A model generated the notes under the pieces. That model was not told the origin of the DNA, ran no database searches, and worked only from the letters and a program-made list of their open reading frames with translations. The position numbers and the translations under genes are program-made. This document shows positions 35,096-44,128 of a stretch of DNA of 64,000 bases, in pieces (the first letter of the stretch is position 1; every line of letters begins with the position of its first letter). Location of the stretch: assembly GCF_023149035.1 (NCBI RefSeq), contig NZ_JAHXMY010000001.1:124001-188000 (forward strand), given 5' to 3'. The DNA comes from Microbacterium sp. EYE_78. Its GTDB lineage: Bacteria > Actinomycetota > Actinomycetes > Actinomycetales > Microbacteriaceae.

Positions 35096-36886
35096 TCAGT
35101 CGCGACCGTGCCGCGGCTTGCGCTCCGGGCGGTCGCCGTACGAGCGCGTGGGGCGGTCGTCGTAAGAGCGCTTCGGGCGCTCCCCGCCGGGACGGCCGCG
35201 GTCGGGGCGGATCTCGATGAGCTGGCCCGAGATGCGCGTCCCCTTCAACCGCTCGAGGACGGAGGCATCCATCGACGTCGGCAGCTCGACGAGCGAGAAG
35301 TCGGGCCGGATCGTGATGGCGCCGAAGTCGTCGCGGCCGAGGCCGCCCTCGTTGGCCAGTGCGCCCACGATCTGGCGCGGCTCGACGCGCTGGCGACGGC
35401 CGACCGCGATGCGGTAGGTCGTGAAGTCGCCCTTGCCACGCCGCTCGCGCGGCCCGTCGGCGCGGGCCGGCCGGTCCTTGCGCGCGCCGCGATCCGCGTC
35501 GGCGGCGACGGCCTTGGCGAGCTCGTCGCTCGCGGGGTCGAGCAGCAGCGGGGTCTCGCCCTGCGCGACGACGGCGAGGGCGGCGGCGACGTCCTGCTCG
35601 GGCACGTCGTGGTTGCGGACGTAGTGCGCGATGACGTCACGGAAGCCGGCGATGCGGTCGGTCTCGCCCAACGCGGCCGTGATCGCGTCGTCGAAGCGCG
35701 CAAGGCGCGTCGAGTTGATGTCCTCGGTCGTCGGCAGCTGCATCTGCGTGGGCGCCTGCCGCGTCGCGCGCTCGATGTGCGCGAGCAGGTAGCGCTCGCG
35801 CGGTGTGACGAAGCTGATCGCGTCGCCCTTGCGCCCGGCGCGGCCGGTACGGCCGATGCGGTGCACGTACGATTCGGTGTCGGTCGGGATGTCGAAGTTC
35901 ACGACGTGGCTGATGCGCTCCACGTCGAGGCCGCGGGCGGCGACGTCCGTCGCGACGAGGATGTCGAGCTTGCCGTCCTTCAGCTGCTGGATGCTGCGCT
36001 CGCGCTGCGGCTGCGGGATGTCGCCGTTGATCGGCGCCGCGCTGAACCCGCGGGCACGCAGCTTCTCGGCAAGGGTCTCGGTCTCGTTCTTCGTGCGGAC
36101 GAAGATGATCATCCCGTCGAAGTCCTCGACCTCGAGGATGCGAGTGAGGGCGTCGACCTTCTGCTGGTACGACACGATCAGGTAGCGCTGCGTGATGTTC
36201 GTGTTGGTGGAGGTCTTGGTCTTGACCGTGATCTCCTCCGGGTCGCGCAGGTACTGCTGCGCGAGACGGCGGATGGATGCCGGCATGGTCGCCGAGAACA
36301 GCGCGACCTGCTTCTCGGCGGGGGTCTGCGCGAGGATCTGCTCGACGTCCTCGGCGAAGCCCATCTTCAGCATCTCGTCGGCCTCGTCGAGGACGAGGTT
36401 CTTCAGCGCGGAGAGGTCGAGGGTGCCCTTCTCGAGGTGGTCCATGATGCGACCGGGGGTTCCCACGACGATGTGCACGCCGCGCCGGAGCGCCGACAGC
36501 TGCACGCCGTAGCCCTGACCGCCGTAGACGGGGAGGACGTGCACGTTCTTCATGCGGGCCGCGTAGGACTCGAACGCCTCGCAGACCTGGAGCGCGAGCT
36601 CGCGGGTCGGGGCGAGGACCAGCGCCTGCGGCGTCTTCTGCGTCAGGTCGAGGTTCTCCATGATCGGCAGCGCGAACGCGGCTGTCTTGCCGGTGCCGGT
36701 CTGGGCCATGCCGACGACGTCGCGGCCGCCGAGGAGGACGGGGATGGTCGCGGCCTGGATCGCGGACGGCGTCTCGTAGCCGAGGTCCTTGATGGCGGCG
36801 AGGACGGGACCGGTCAGACCGAGCTCATCGAAGCCCGGAAGGGCGGGGGTGTCGGGGGAATCGGTCTGGGTCTCGGGGGCACTCAC
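35096..36886 (-). CDS. deaD: DEAD-box ATP-dependent RNA helicase (DeaD/CsdA-like)
   Basis: This is a 596-residue protein. The Q motif (GFDELGLTGPVLAAIKDLGYETPSAIQ, about residues 19-45), motif I AQTGTGKT, motif II VLDEADEM, motif III FSATMP and motif VI HRIGRTGRAG are all present. A DbpA-like RNA-binding domain follows near residue 480-560 and the tail is rich in Arg, Gly and Asp. It unwinds structured RNA in ribosome assembly or cold adaptation. The start GTG directly abuts a GGAG, leaving no normal ribosome-binding spacing; leaderless translation from a nearby promoter is possible. Confidence 0.93.
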   Translation of the reverse strand: MSAPETQTDSPDTPALPGFDELGLTGPVLAAIKDLGYETPSAIQAATIPVLLGGRDVVGMAQTGTGKTAAFALPIMENLDLTQKTPQALVLAPTRELALQVCEAFESYAARMKNVHVLPVYGGQGYGVQLSALRRGVHIVVGTPGRIMDHLEKGTLDLSALKNLVLDEADEMLKMGFAEDVEQILAQTPAEKQVALFSATMPASIRRLAQQYLRDPEEITVKTKTSTNTNITQRYLIVSYQQKVDALTRILEVEDFDGMIIFVRTKNETETLAEKLRARGFSAAPINGDIPQPQRERSIQQLKDGKLDILVATDVAARGLDVERISHVVNFDIPTDTESYVHRIGRTGRAGRKGDAISFVTPRERYLLAHIERATRQAPTQMQLPTTEDINSTRLARFDDAITAALGETDRIAGFRDVIAHYVRNHDVPEQDVAAALAVVAQGETPLLLDPASDELAKAVAADADRGARKDRPARADGPRERRGKGDFTTYRIAVGRRQRVEPRQIVGALANEGGLGRDDFGAITIRPDFSLVELPTSMDASVLERLKGTRISGQLIEIRPDRGRPGGERPKRSYDDRPTRSYGDRPERKPRHGRD

Positions 36887-36931
36887 CTCCCTAGCGTAGA
36901 GGAGTCGGCCTGGGAAGCGCCCCCGCGGGCA

Positions 36932-36937
36932 TATGAT
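36932..36937 (+). promoter_or_regulatory. -10 box upstream of map
   Basis: TATGAT, 36 bases before the map start codon, is the only good -10 hexamer in the 86-base divergent gap. No convincing -35 box lies 17 bases upstream. This is a weak call. Confidence 0.4.
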
Positions 36938-36972
36938 GGTCCGTTGCGCCCGACGATGAAACGGAATGCTTC

Positions 36973-37746
36973 GTGATCGAGATCCTGACCCCCGACCAGA
37001 TCGACCGTGCCCGCACGACGGGCGCCCTGGTCGGCGACATCCTGCACGGGATCAAGGATCGCGTGAAGCCCGGCACGAACCTGCTCGAGATCGACCAGTG
37101 GGCGAAGGAGATGATCCTCGGCGCCGGCGCCGAGTCCTGCTACGTCGACTACGCCCCCTCGTTCGGCCGCGGCCCGTTCGGCCACTACATCTGCACGGCC
37201 GTCAACGACGCCGTCCTCCACGGGCGGCCGCGCGACCAGCGGGTCGCCGCCGGCGACCTGCTCACCCTCGACCTCGCGGTCAAGACGAGCGGCGTCGCCG
37301 CGGATGCCGCGATCAGCTTCACCGTCGGCGGCGGAGCCCACGCCGAGAACGACGCCCTCATCAGCGCGACCGAAGAGGCCCTCGCCGCCGGCATCGAGGC
37401 GGCGCAGCCTGGCGCGCGGATCGGCGACATCTCCGCCGCCATCGGCGACGTCCTCACCGGCGCCGGCTACCCCGTGAACACGGAGTTCGGCGGTCACGGC
37501 ATCGGCACCACGATGCACCAGGACCCGCACGTGTCGAACATCGGTCGCGCGGGCCGCGGCTACCGTCTGCGCCCGGGGCTCATGCTCGCGATCGAGCCGT
37601 GGGTCATGGTCGACACCGACGAGCTCATCGTCGATGAGGACGGCTGGACACTGCGCAGCAAGACCGGCTCGCGGACGGCCCACACCGAGCACACGGTGGC
37701 CATCACCGAGTCCGGCAACGAGATCCTGACGCGACCCAGCCGCTGA
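36973..37746 (+). CDS. map: Type I methionine aminopeptidase
   Basis: This 257-residue enzyme starts with GTG. The pita-bread fold shows VCTAVND-like YICTAVNDAVLHGRP with the substrate histidine, the metal ligands in LLTLDLAVKTSGVAADAAISF, the GGHGIGTTMHQDPHV histidine, and MLAIEPWVM plus the final EHTVAIT glutamate. It removes the initiator methionine from new proteins. It has no zinc-finger N-terminal extension. Confidence 0.95.
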   Translation: MIEILTPDQIDRARTTGALVGDILHGIKDRVKPGTNLLEIDQWAKEMILGAGAESCYVDYAPSFGRGPFGHYICTAVNDAVLHGRPRDQRVAAGDLLTLDLAVKTSGVAADAAISFTVGGGAHAENDALISATEEALAAGIEAAQPGARIGDISAAIGDVLTGAGYPVNTEFGGHGIGTTMHQDPHVSNIGRAGRGYRLRPGLMLAIEPWVMVDTDELIVDEDGWTLRSKTGSRTAHTEHTVAITESGNEILTRPSR

Positions 37747-37752
37747 GCAAGG

Positions 37753-38778
37753 TCACCGCCTCGGGACGGTCGACCCCCGGATGACGAGCCGGACCGGGAG
37801 GTGACGGACGCCCTCGCCCATCTCTGAGCCGTCGATCGCCTCGAACACGCGCTGCGCCGCCCGCCGGCCGAGCTGCTGCAGATTGGCGTCGATGCTCGTG
37901 AGTTCCGGGCGTGAGTTGGTCGCGAGGAGCTCCCAGTTGTCGTATCCGATGACCGCGAGGTCCTCGGGCACCGACCGGCCGAGATCCCGCGCAGTGTCGA
38001 GCACGCCGCGGGCGATCTGGTCGGATGCCGCAAACACCCCGTCGATCTCCGGGTACCGGGTGAGCAGGGTGGCGGATGCCTCGCGCCCCCAGTGCTCCGA
38101 CCAGTCCCCCGAGACCGGATCGCCGACGAAGTCCAGGCCGGCATCGGCCAGCGCCGCCTTCGCGCCCTCGAGTCGCTCCCGCGCCGCCGCGTACGTGGGG
38201 TCGCCGGAGATGTGCGCGATGCGGGTCCGCCCGCACGCGATGAGATGCTCGATGGCCAGGCGACCGCCGGCGCGATTGTCGGGAGTCAGGGAGAGGTCAC
38301 GGTCGTCGTCCGAGGGCGCATACGCGTAGACGACCGGTACCGGGATGTCCTGACCGAGCGAGGGGCGCGGATCGGTCTGACGGCCCACGACGATGATGCC
38401 GTCGACCCTCCGGCTCAGCAGGGCTCGCAGATGATGCTGCTCGCGGATCGCATCACCACGCGCGTCGCAGAGGAAGACGTTGACCTGGCCGGCACCGAAG
38501 GCGTCCTCCGCCCCCATCAGGATCGGCAGCATGAAGCGACCGTCCAGGTCGCTGGTGAGCAGGCCCACGGTGCCCGTCCGCCCCGCCAGAAGGCCCCGCG
38601 CCATCGCATTCGGCGTGAAGGCGAGGTCCTCGGCGACGTCCAGGACGCGACGACGGGTCGCGGGGGCGACGTCGCTGCGACCGTTCATCGCCTTGGATGC
38701 GGTCGCCAGCGAGACGCCCGCCGCCCGCGCGACGTCGCTGAGCGTCGTCGTCCGAGCGCCGGTGTCGCCAGTGGTCAT
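37753..38778 (-). CDS. LacI family regulator of the GH127 locus
   Basis: This 341-residue protein has the HTH/hinge TLSDVARAAGVSLATASKAMNGRSDVAPATRRRVLDVAEDLAFTPNAMARGLLAGRTGTVG and a sensor domain ending with LVIRGSTV. The start with an AAAGGG ribosome site is preferred over two upstream in-frame Met codons. It is divergent from the binding protein-permease-GH127 operon. CGAAA...TTTCG palindromes on both sides of the intergenic region are its probable operators. Confidence 0.92.
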   Translation of the reverse strand: MTTGDTGARTTTLSDVARAAGVSLATASKAMNGRSDVAPATRRRVLDVAEDLAFTPNAMARGLLAGRTGTVGLLTSDLDGRFMLPILMGAEDAFGAGQVNVFLCDARGDAIREQHHLRALLSRRVDGIIVVGRQTDPRPSLGQDIPVPVVYAYAPSDDDRDLSLTPDNRAGGRLAIEHLIACGRTRIAHISGDPTYAAARERLEGAKAALADAGLDFVGDPVSGDWSEHWGREASATLLTRYPEIDGVFAASDQIARGVLDTARDLGRSVPEDLAVIGYDNWELLATNSRPELTSIDANLQQLGRRAAQRVFEAIDGSEMGEGVRHLPVRLVIRGSTVPRR

Positions 38779-38790
38779 GCGAACCCTTTT

Positions 38791-38867
38791 CGAAATCATT
38801 TCGGTGGACTGCATTGACCCTACCCCTTCGTCCCGCTATCGTCCCGAAATGGGTTTCGATATTTTCG
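38791..38867. promoter_or_regulatory. Divergent promoter region with CGAAA/TTTCG operators
   Basis: CGAAAT-C-ATTTCG (38791-38803, perfect 13-base palindrome) sits just upstream of the lacI-type ribosome site. CGAAA-TGGG-TTTCG (38845-38858) and the imperfect CGATA-T-TTTCG (38857-38867) sit next to the importer promoter, whose TTGACC (38814-38819) and TATCGT (38837-38842) are spaced by 17 bases. The operators thus cover the regulator's own leader and the importer transcription start. Confidence 0.7.
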
Positions 38868-38941
38868 GAACCGGAGGCAGCACCCGGTGCCTGCGGCGCC
38901 CGCTGCAGCATCCACTCGACGAAGAGTTAGAGGACATCGCG

Positions 38942-40243
38942 ATGAACACCTTCTCCCGCCGCTCCCGACGGCGGACACTCACAGCACTCCTCGCGGCCGG
39001 CGCCCTCGCCGGTTCGCTCGTGGCCTGCGCCGGCGGCGGCAGCCCCGGCACCACCGCACCGGAGGACATCCCGGCCGAGGGCGTCGACGACGGGTCGACC
39101 CTGACGCTCTGGACGCGAGCACCCCTCGAGAAGCAGGCGAAGCTCCTCGTCGAGGCGTACAACGACACGCACGAGAACCAGGTCGAGCTCACCGTCGTGC
39201 CGAACGACGACTACGTCGCGAAGGTCGGAGCCGCCGCCGGGTCGGGCGGCCTGCCCGATCTCTTCGCCGCCGACATCGTCTACGTCCCCAACTGGGTCGA
39301 GCAGGGCCTGTTCCAGGACATCTCCGCGCAGATCGACGGCCTCGACTTCAAGGACCAGATCAACAAGGGCCACCTCAACGCCGGGACCGTCGACGGCAAG
39401 GAGCACGTCCTGCCTTTCGTGCTAGACCTCTCGATGCTGTTCTGGAACAAGGAGCTCTTCGAAGAGGCGGGCCTCGACCCCGAGAAGGCGCCGGCCGATC
39501 TCGAGGAGTTCGCGGCGGCGGCCAAGGCGATCCAGGCGCTCGACAAGCCCGACGTCTACGGGACCGCCACCGGCCTCAACTGCGGCGGATGCCTCGTCTT
39601 CACCTGGTTCCCGACGGTGTGGGCCGATGGCGAGGACGTCCTGAGCGATGACGGGACCGAGTCCCTCCTCGCGAGCGACACCGCCAAAGAGGTGTACGCC
39701 ACCTGGAAGGACCTGTGGGATTCGGGGGCCGTCCTGCCGAGCTCGCAGGACGAGGCGGGGCCGACGTGGACCGCCGGCTTCACCGAGGGCAAGGTCGGCC
39801 TCATGTACTACCCCGCCACCCTCCTGTCCTCGACGCCCTTTGACGCCGGCGTGGCCGGTATCGCCGGGCCCGACGGCGGCGCATCGACGTTCGTCGGCGG
39901 CGACGGGATCGGCATCTCGAAGGACTCGAAGCAATCCCCGCAGGCCTGGAACTTCCTGAACTGGCTCATGTCCGAGGACGCGCAGGTGGGCGTGCTCGCC
40001 AAGAACAAGGACGTGGTGTCGCGCGCCGACTTCTCGTCCAACGAATTCTCCGACGCCGACCCGCGTCTCGTGACGATCAACGAGGTGGCCGGCCAGGGCG
40101 ACACCCCCGTCGCCCTGAACTTCCAGCAGGCGTTCAACGCCCCCGGGAGCCCGTGGCTGACGCTCGTGCGCAACGCCGTCCTCGGTGACGACGATTCCGT
40201 CGACGCCGACAACGACGAGATCACCGCCGTCCTCCAGCAGTGA
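38942..40243 (+). CDS. Sugar-binding lipoprotein of second ABC transporter (SBP family 1)
   Basis: This 433-residue lipoprotein has an Arg-rich N-terminus and lipobox LVAC (about Cys29). The mature part contains TLTLWTRAPLEKQAKLLVEAYNDTHENQVELTVVPNDDYVAKVGAAAGSGGLPDLFAADIVYVPNWVEQG, typical of family 1 binders. It is the first gene of the operon with two permeases and a GH127 arabinosidase, so a beta-arabinofuranoside or other arabino-oligosaccharide ligand is likely. A 16-base-pair hairpin follows its stop codon. Confidence 0.9.
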   Translation: MNTFSRRSRRRTLTALLAAGALAGSLVACAGGGSPGTTAPEDIPAEGVDDGSTLTLWTRAPLEKQAKLLVEAYNDTHENQVELTVVPNDDYVAKVGAAAGSGGLPDLFAADIVYVPNWVEQGLFQDISAQIDGLDFKDQINKGHLNAGTVDGKEHVLPFVLDLSMLFWNKELFEEAGLDPEKAPADLEEFAAAAKAIQALDKPDVYGTATGLNCGGCLVFTWFPTVWADGEDVLSDDGTESLLASDTAKEVYATWKDLWDSGAVLPSSQDEAGPTWTAGFTEGKVGLMYYPATLLSSTPFDAGVAGIAGPDGGASTFVGGDGIGISKDSKQSPQAWNFLNWLMSEDAQVGVLAKNKDVVSRADFSSNEFSDADPRLVTINEVAGQGDTPVALNFQQAFNAPGSPWLTLVRNAVLGDDDSVDADNDEITAVLQQ

Positions 40244-40249
40244 TCCAGC

Positions 40250-40287
40250 GGTCGGTGCCGCGCCGGTCCGTCGGCGCGGCACCGACC
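40250..40287 (+). terminator. Strong intercistronic hairpin after the binding-protein gene
   Basis: A perfect 16-base stem (40250-40265 with 40272-40287) and 6-base loop lie 6 bases after the binding-protein stop and 23 bases before the permease start. As with the hairpin at 6751-6790, it likely lowers read-through or protects the 3' end of the upstream message, giving excess binding protein. Confidence 0.7.
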
Positions 40288-40310
40288 TCCCCCGCCCCCG
40301 AAAGGTCGAC

Positions 40311-41216
40311 ATGGTCGTCACCGCTCCTGCCGTCGCACGCCGACGGCGATCCCGTCCGCTCGGCGGCCCGGCGCAGGGCTGGGGGTTCGCCGCCCCCACC
40401 GCGCTGTTCGTCGTCTTCCTCTTCGTGATCCCGCTGCTGCTGGTGCTGCAGATGTCCGGCTCGGACTGGCCGCTGCTCGGCGGCAACCAGGGACTGAACC
40501 TTCCCGAGAACTATCTCGACGCCGTCGACCACCGACTGTTCTGGGACTCGATCCGATTCACGGTGCTCTACACCGCGGTGACGACGGTCCTCCTGATCGG
40601 TCTCGGTCTGGGTCTCGCGCTCCTCGTGCAGGAATCGACGCGATGGAAGGGGTTCCTCCGGACGGCGTTCCTCGTTCCGAGCGCCCTCGGCCTCGCATCC
40701 GCATCACTGCTCTTCTACGTGCTCTACTCGCCGATCGCGGGGCCGTTCGCCGACCTGATGGATGCCTGGGGCATCACCTTCCTCGGCACGCCGGAGGGCG
40801 CGCTGTGGTCGACGGTGTTCCTCATCGTCTGGCGCTACGCCGGCTTCTACATGCTCCTCATGCTCGTCGGGCTGCAGGGCATCCCCGACGAGGTGTACGA
40901 AGCCGCGCGGATCGACGGCGCGTCCCGGTGGCAGACCTTCCGCGACATCACCGTGCCGCTGCTGCGCCCGACCTTCGCACTGACGACGGTCATGTGCGTC
41001 ACCGGATCGCTCCTCGCCTTCGAGCAGTTCTACATCCTCACCAAGGGCGGCCCCGACAACAGCACGGTCACCGTGGTGCAGCTCATCTACAGCGTCGCGT
41101 TCCAGGGCCAGAACGACCTCGGCATCGCGGGGGCGCTGTCGGTCATCGTGCTCCTCGCCCTGATCGTGATCAACATCTTCCAGCTGCGCGCCTTCCGGCG
41201 CCCCGACGAGAGCTGA
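40311..41216 (+). CDS. Sugar ABC transporter permease (MalF-like)
   Basis: This 301-residue permease starts after an AAAGG ribosome site. The first span is FAAPTALFVVFLFVIPLLLVLQMS, and the EAA loop YEAARIDGASRWQTFRDITVPLLRP lies near residue 205. Partner of the next permease; together they form the channel for the substrate delivered by the binding protein. No ATPase gene is in the locus, suggesting a shared ATPase. Confidence 0.9.
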   Translation: MVVTAPAVARRRRSRPLGGPAQGWGFAAPTALFVVFLFVIPLLLVLQMSGSDWPLLGGNQGLNLPENYLDAVDHRLFWDSIRFTVLYTAVTTVLLIGLGLGLALLVQESTRWKGFLRTAFLVPSALGLASASLLFYVLYSPIAGPFADLMDAWGITFLGTPEGALWSTVFLIVWRYAGFYMLLMLVGLQGIPDEVYEAARIDGASRWQTFRDITVPLLRPTFALTTVMCVTGSLLAFEQFYILTKGGPDNSTVTVVQLIYSVAFQGQNDLGIAGALSVIVLLALIVINIFQLRAFRRPDES

Positions 41217-41221
41217 CCTCG

Positions 41222-42115
41222 ATGACCGTCACCGCCACCCGCACCCTCATCGCACCCGGTTCGACACCGACCTCGCCCCGGCGCCGTCGCTCTCGCGCAC
41301 AGCGCGTCGTGCTGGGCATCCCCTCCGCCGTCTTCACGACGGCACTCGCGATCATCTTCCTGTACCCGCTGATCTGGACCGCCGTCTCATCGTTGGGGCC
41401 CCGGGCGGGCACCAGCCAGACCGACGGCTGGGGGTTCGGCAACTACCTCGCCCTCGCCGACTATCAGGCGGGCGTGTGGGTCTACCTCGGCAACTCGCTC
41501 TTCGTGTCCCTCCTGACGGTGGCCCTCACCCTGCTCCTGTCGCTGACCGGCGGCTACGCGTTCGCACGGTTCTCGTTCCCCGGCAAGAACGTCCTGTTCC
41601 TGCTCGTGCTGGCGATCCTGATGGTGCCGTACGCGACACTCCTCATCCCGCTGTACGTGCTGCTGAACGCCGTGGGGCTCCAGAACTCGCTGGTCGGCGT
41701 GGCGCTCGTCATCACGATGTTCCAGCTCCCGTTCTCGATGTTCATGATGCGGGTGTCCTTCGAGTCGGTCCCCCGCGAGTTCGACGAGGCGGCGATGGTC
41801 GACGGCTGCTCGACCTTCAGTGCGCTGTGGCGCGTCCTCCTGCCCGCGGTGAAGCCCGGCCTGATCACCGTGGGGTTGTTCGCTTTCCTCACCGCGTGGA
41901 ATGACTTCTTCGCCCCGCTGATCCTCATCAACGATTCCGCGCGGATGACGCTGCCGCTCGCGGTCGCGAACCTGCGCGGGCAGGTACAGGGGGTGGTGGA
42001 CTACGGCGCGACCGAGGCGGGCGTCGTCGTCCTCGCGCTGCCGTGCATCCTCCTGTTCCTGATCCTGCAACGCCACTACGTCCGCGGCTTCATGTCCGGC
42101 GCTTTCAAGGGATGA
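41222..42115 (+). CDS. Sugar ABC transporter permease (MalG-like)
   Basis: This 297-residue permease with about six spans has its EAA loop as FDEAAMVDGCSTFSALWRVLLPAVKPGLI. It starts 5 bases after the MalF-like gene and its stop overlaps the GH127 start (ATGA), so importer and enzyme are co-translated. Confidence 0.9.
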   Translation: MTVTATRTLIAPGSTPTSPRRRRSRAQRVVLGIPSAVFTTALAIIFLYPLIWTAVSSLGPRAGTSQTDGWGFGNYLALADYQAGVWVYLGNSLFVSLLTVALTLLLSLTGGYAFARFSFPGKNVLFLLVLAILMVPYATLLIPLYVLLNAVGLQNSLVGVALVITMFQLPFSMFMMRVSFESVPREFDEAAMVDGCSTFSALWRVLLPAVKPGLITVGLFAFLTAWNDFFAPLILINDSARMTLPLAVANLRGQVQGVVDYGATEAGVVVLALPCILLFLILQRHYVRGFMSGAFKG

Positions 42116-44079
42116 CCAAGATGCCTTCGACCACCGGGACCACTCCGGCCGCTTCCCCCACCGGGGCGACCTCGACCACCGCACCAGTGCTCTCCGGGCC
42201 GGTCGCGCCCGCTGTCCCCTCGAACGGCCGGCTGCGCCCCCTGGGGCTCACGGAGGTGCGCCTCACCGACGGGTTCTGGAACGAGCTCCAGGCGCGCAAC
42301 GCGTCGGCGACGATCCCGCACATCCGGGCGCGCCTGGAATCGGAGGGGTGGCTGCCCAACTTCGACCTCGCCGCCGCCGGCGCACTGCCCGGCGGGCGGC
42401 GCGGACGGGAGTTCTCCGATTCCGAGGTGTTCAAGTACCTCGAAGCCCTCGCGTGGGAGCTGGGACGCAGGCCCGACGATCGTGCGGAGGAGGAGTTCCG
42501 CCGCACGGTCGCGCGGATCGCCGCCGCGCAGGAGTCGGACGGGTACCTGAACACGATGTTCGGACGCACAGGGCAAGACCCGCGCTGGTCCGCCCTCGAA
42601 TGGGGCCACGAGCTGTACTGCCTCGGGCACCTCTTCCAGGCGGCGGTCGCGCGATCCCGCACCCGCCCCGACGCGGACGACGGACTCGTCGACGTGGCGC
42701 GACGCGCCGCCGACCTCGTCTGCCGGACCTTCGGCGACGGCGGCATCGAACGCGTCTGCGGTCACGCCGAGGTCGAGACGGGCCTCGCAGAACTCGGTCG
42801 CGCGCTCGCTGAGCCGCGCTACATCGCGCAGGCGTCGCTGTTCATCGACCGGCGCGGGCGCGGGACGCTCGCCGACATCGAGTGGGGCAGGTCCTACTTC
42901 CAGGACGACGTCCCCGTCCTCGAGGCGGATGCGCTCCGAGGTCACGCCGTCCGGGCGAACTACCTCGCCGCGGGCGCCGTCGACGTCGCCGTGGAGCAGG
43001 GAGACGATGACCTGCTGGATGCCGTCCGCCGCCAGACGGCGCACGCCGTCGCCCGGCGCACCTACCTCACGGGCGGCCAGGGGTCCCATCACCAGGACGA
43101 GGCGTTCGGCGAGGACTGGGAGCTCCCGCCGGACCGCGCGTATTCGGAGACGTGCGCCGGGGTCTCCTCGGTCATGCTCTCCTGGCGCCTGCTCCTCGCC
43201 GACGGCGCCACGGCGCACGCCGATCTCATCGAGCGGACGCTCTTCAACGTCGTCGCGACCGCCGTGGGGGACGACGGCAGGTCGTTCTTCTACGCGAACA
43301 CGCTGCACCAGCGCACGCCCGGACAGGCGGTCGATCCGTCAGGGACGTCCCCTCGGGCGTCGTCGTCCCTGCGTGCACCGTGGTTCGACGTGTCGTGCTG
43401 CCCTCCGAACGTCGCGCGCACACTCGCCGCGCTCGGGTCCTACGTCGCGACCGCCGACGACGAGGGCGTGCAGCTGCACCAGTACGCCGCAGCCGAGATC
43501 CGCACCCGTGCACCGTTCGGCGAGCCCATCGGCCTGCGGGTGGAGACGGTCTACCCCGAGCAGGGGACGATCCTCGTGCACGTCACCGAGACGCCGGCGG
43601 CGCCGTGGACCCTCTCGCTGCGGGTTCCGTCGTGGGCCGGCGGCGCGACCCTGGTCGACGGCGGTTCCCGCCGCGCCGTCGACCCTGGACGGGTCGACGT
43701 CCGCCGGGCCTTCCGGGTCGGCGACGTCATCGAGCTGCACCTGCCGATGGCGCCGCGGGTGACCCACCCGCATCCGCTCATCGACGCCGTCCGCGGCTGT
43801 GTCGCCGTCGAACGCGGTCCCGTCGTCTACGCGCTGGAGTCCGTCGACCTCGGCGCATCGGTCGACACCGCGGTCGTCGCCGCAGACGTGTGCCCGGAGG
43901 AACGCGACGGCGGGATCTGGGTGGCCGTCGGCGTGCGGGATGCGGGTTCGGCGCCGTGGCCGTACGGCGACCCGGACGCCTCGGGGGTCGCACCGGCATC
44001 CGTCCGCCTCGTGCCGTACCGCGACTGGGGCAACCGAGGGCCGTCGACCATGCGGGTCTGGCTGCCGACCACCTCGTGA
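42112..44079 (+). CDS. GH127 beta-L-arabinofuranosidase (DUF1680 family)
   Basis: This 655-residue enzyme has an (alpha/alpha)6 barrel followed by beta-sandwiches. The zinc and nucleophile residues known from the bifidobacterial HypBA1 enzyme are matched: E346 and C348 in YSETCAG, and C429-C430 in [15 protein letters not shown]127 enzymes use a cysteine nucleophile with zinc to release L-arabinose from beta-arabinofuranosides, for example on hydroxyproline-rich plant glycoproteins. A Thr/Ser/Pro-rich stretch of about 30 residues precedes the catalytic part. No signal peptide is seen, so it acts on imported sugar. Confidence 0.92.
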   Translation: MTKMPSTTGTTPAASPTGATSTTAPVLSGPVAPAVPSNGRLRPLGLTEVRLTDGFWNELQARNASATIPHIRARLESEGWLPNFDLAAAGALPGGRRGREFSDSEVFKYLEALAWELGRRPDDRAEEEFRRTVARIAAAQESDGYLNTMFGRTGQDPRWSALEWGHELYCLGHLFQAAVARSRTRPDADDGLVDVARRAADLVCRTFGDGGIERVCGHAEVETGLAELGRALAEPRYIAQASLFIDRRGRGTLADIEWGRSYFQDDVPVLEADALRGHAVRANYLAAGAVDVAVEQGDDDLLDAVRRQTAHAVARRTYLTGGQGSHHQDEAFGEDWELPPDRAYSETCAGVSSVMLSWRLLLADGATAHADLIERTLFNVVATAVGDDGRSFFYANTLHQRTPGQAVDPSGTSPRASSSLRAPWFDVSCCPPNVARTLAALGSYVATADDEGVQLHQYAAAEIRTRAPFGEPIGLRVETVYPEQGTILVHVTETPAAPWTLSLRVPSWAGGATLVDGGSRRAVDPGRVDVRRAFRVGDVIELHLPMAPRVTHPHPLIDAVRGCVAVERGPVVYALESVDLGASVDTAVVAADVCPEERDGGIWVAVGVRDAGSAPWPYGDPDASGVAPASVRLVPYRDWGNRGPSTMRVWLPTTS

Positions 44080-44128
44080 GCACCGTTCGGCCGGTGACCG
44101 CCGACCACCCCGACGGTACGCTCGGAGG

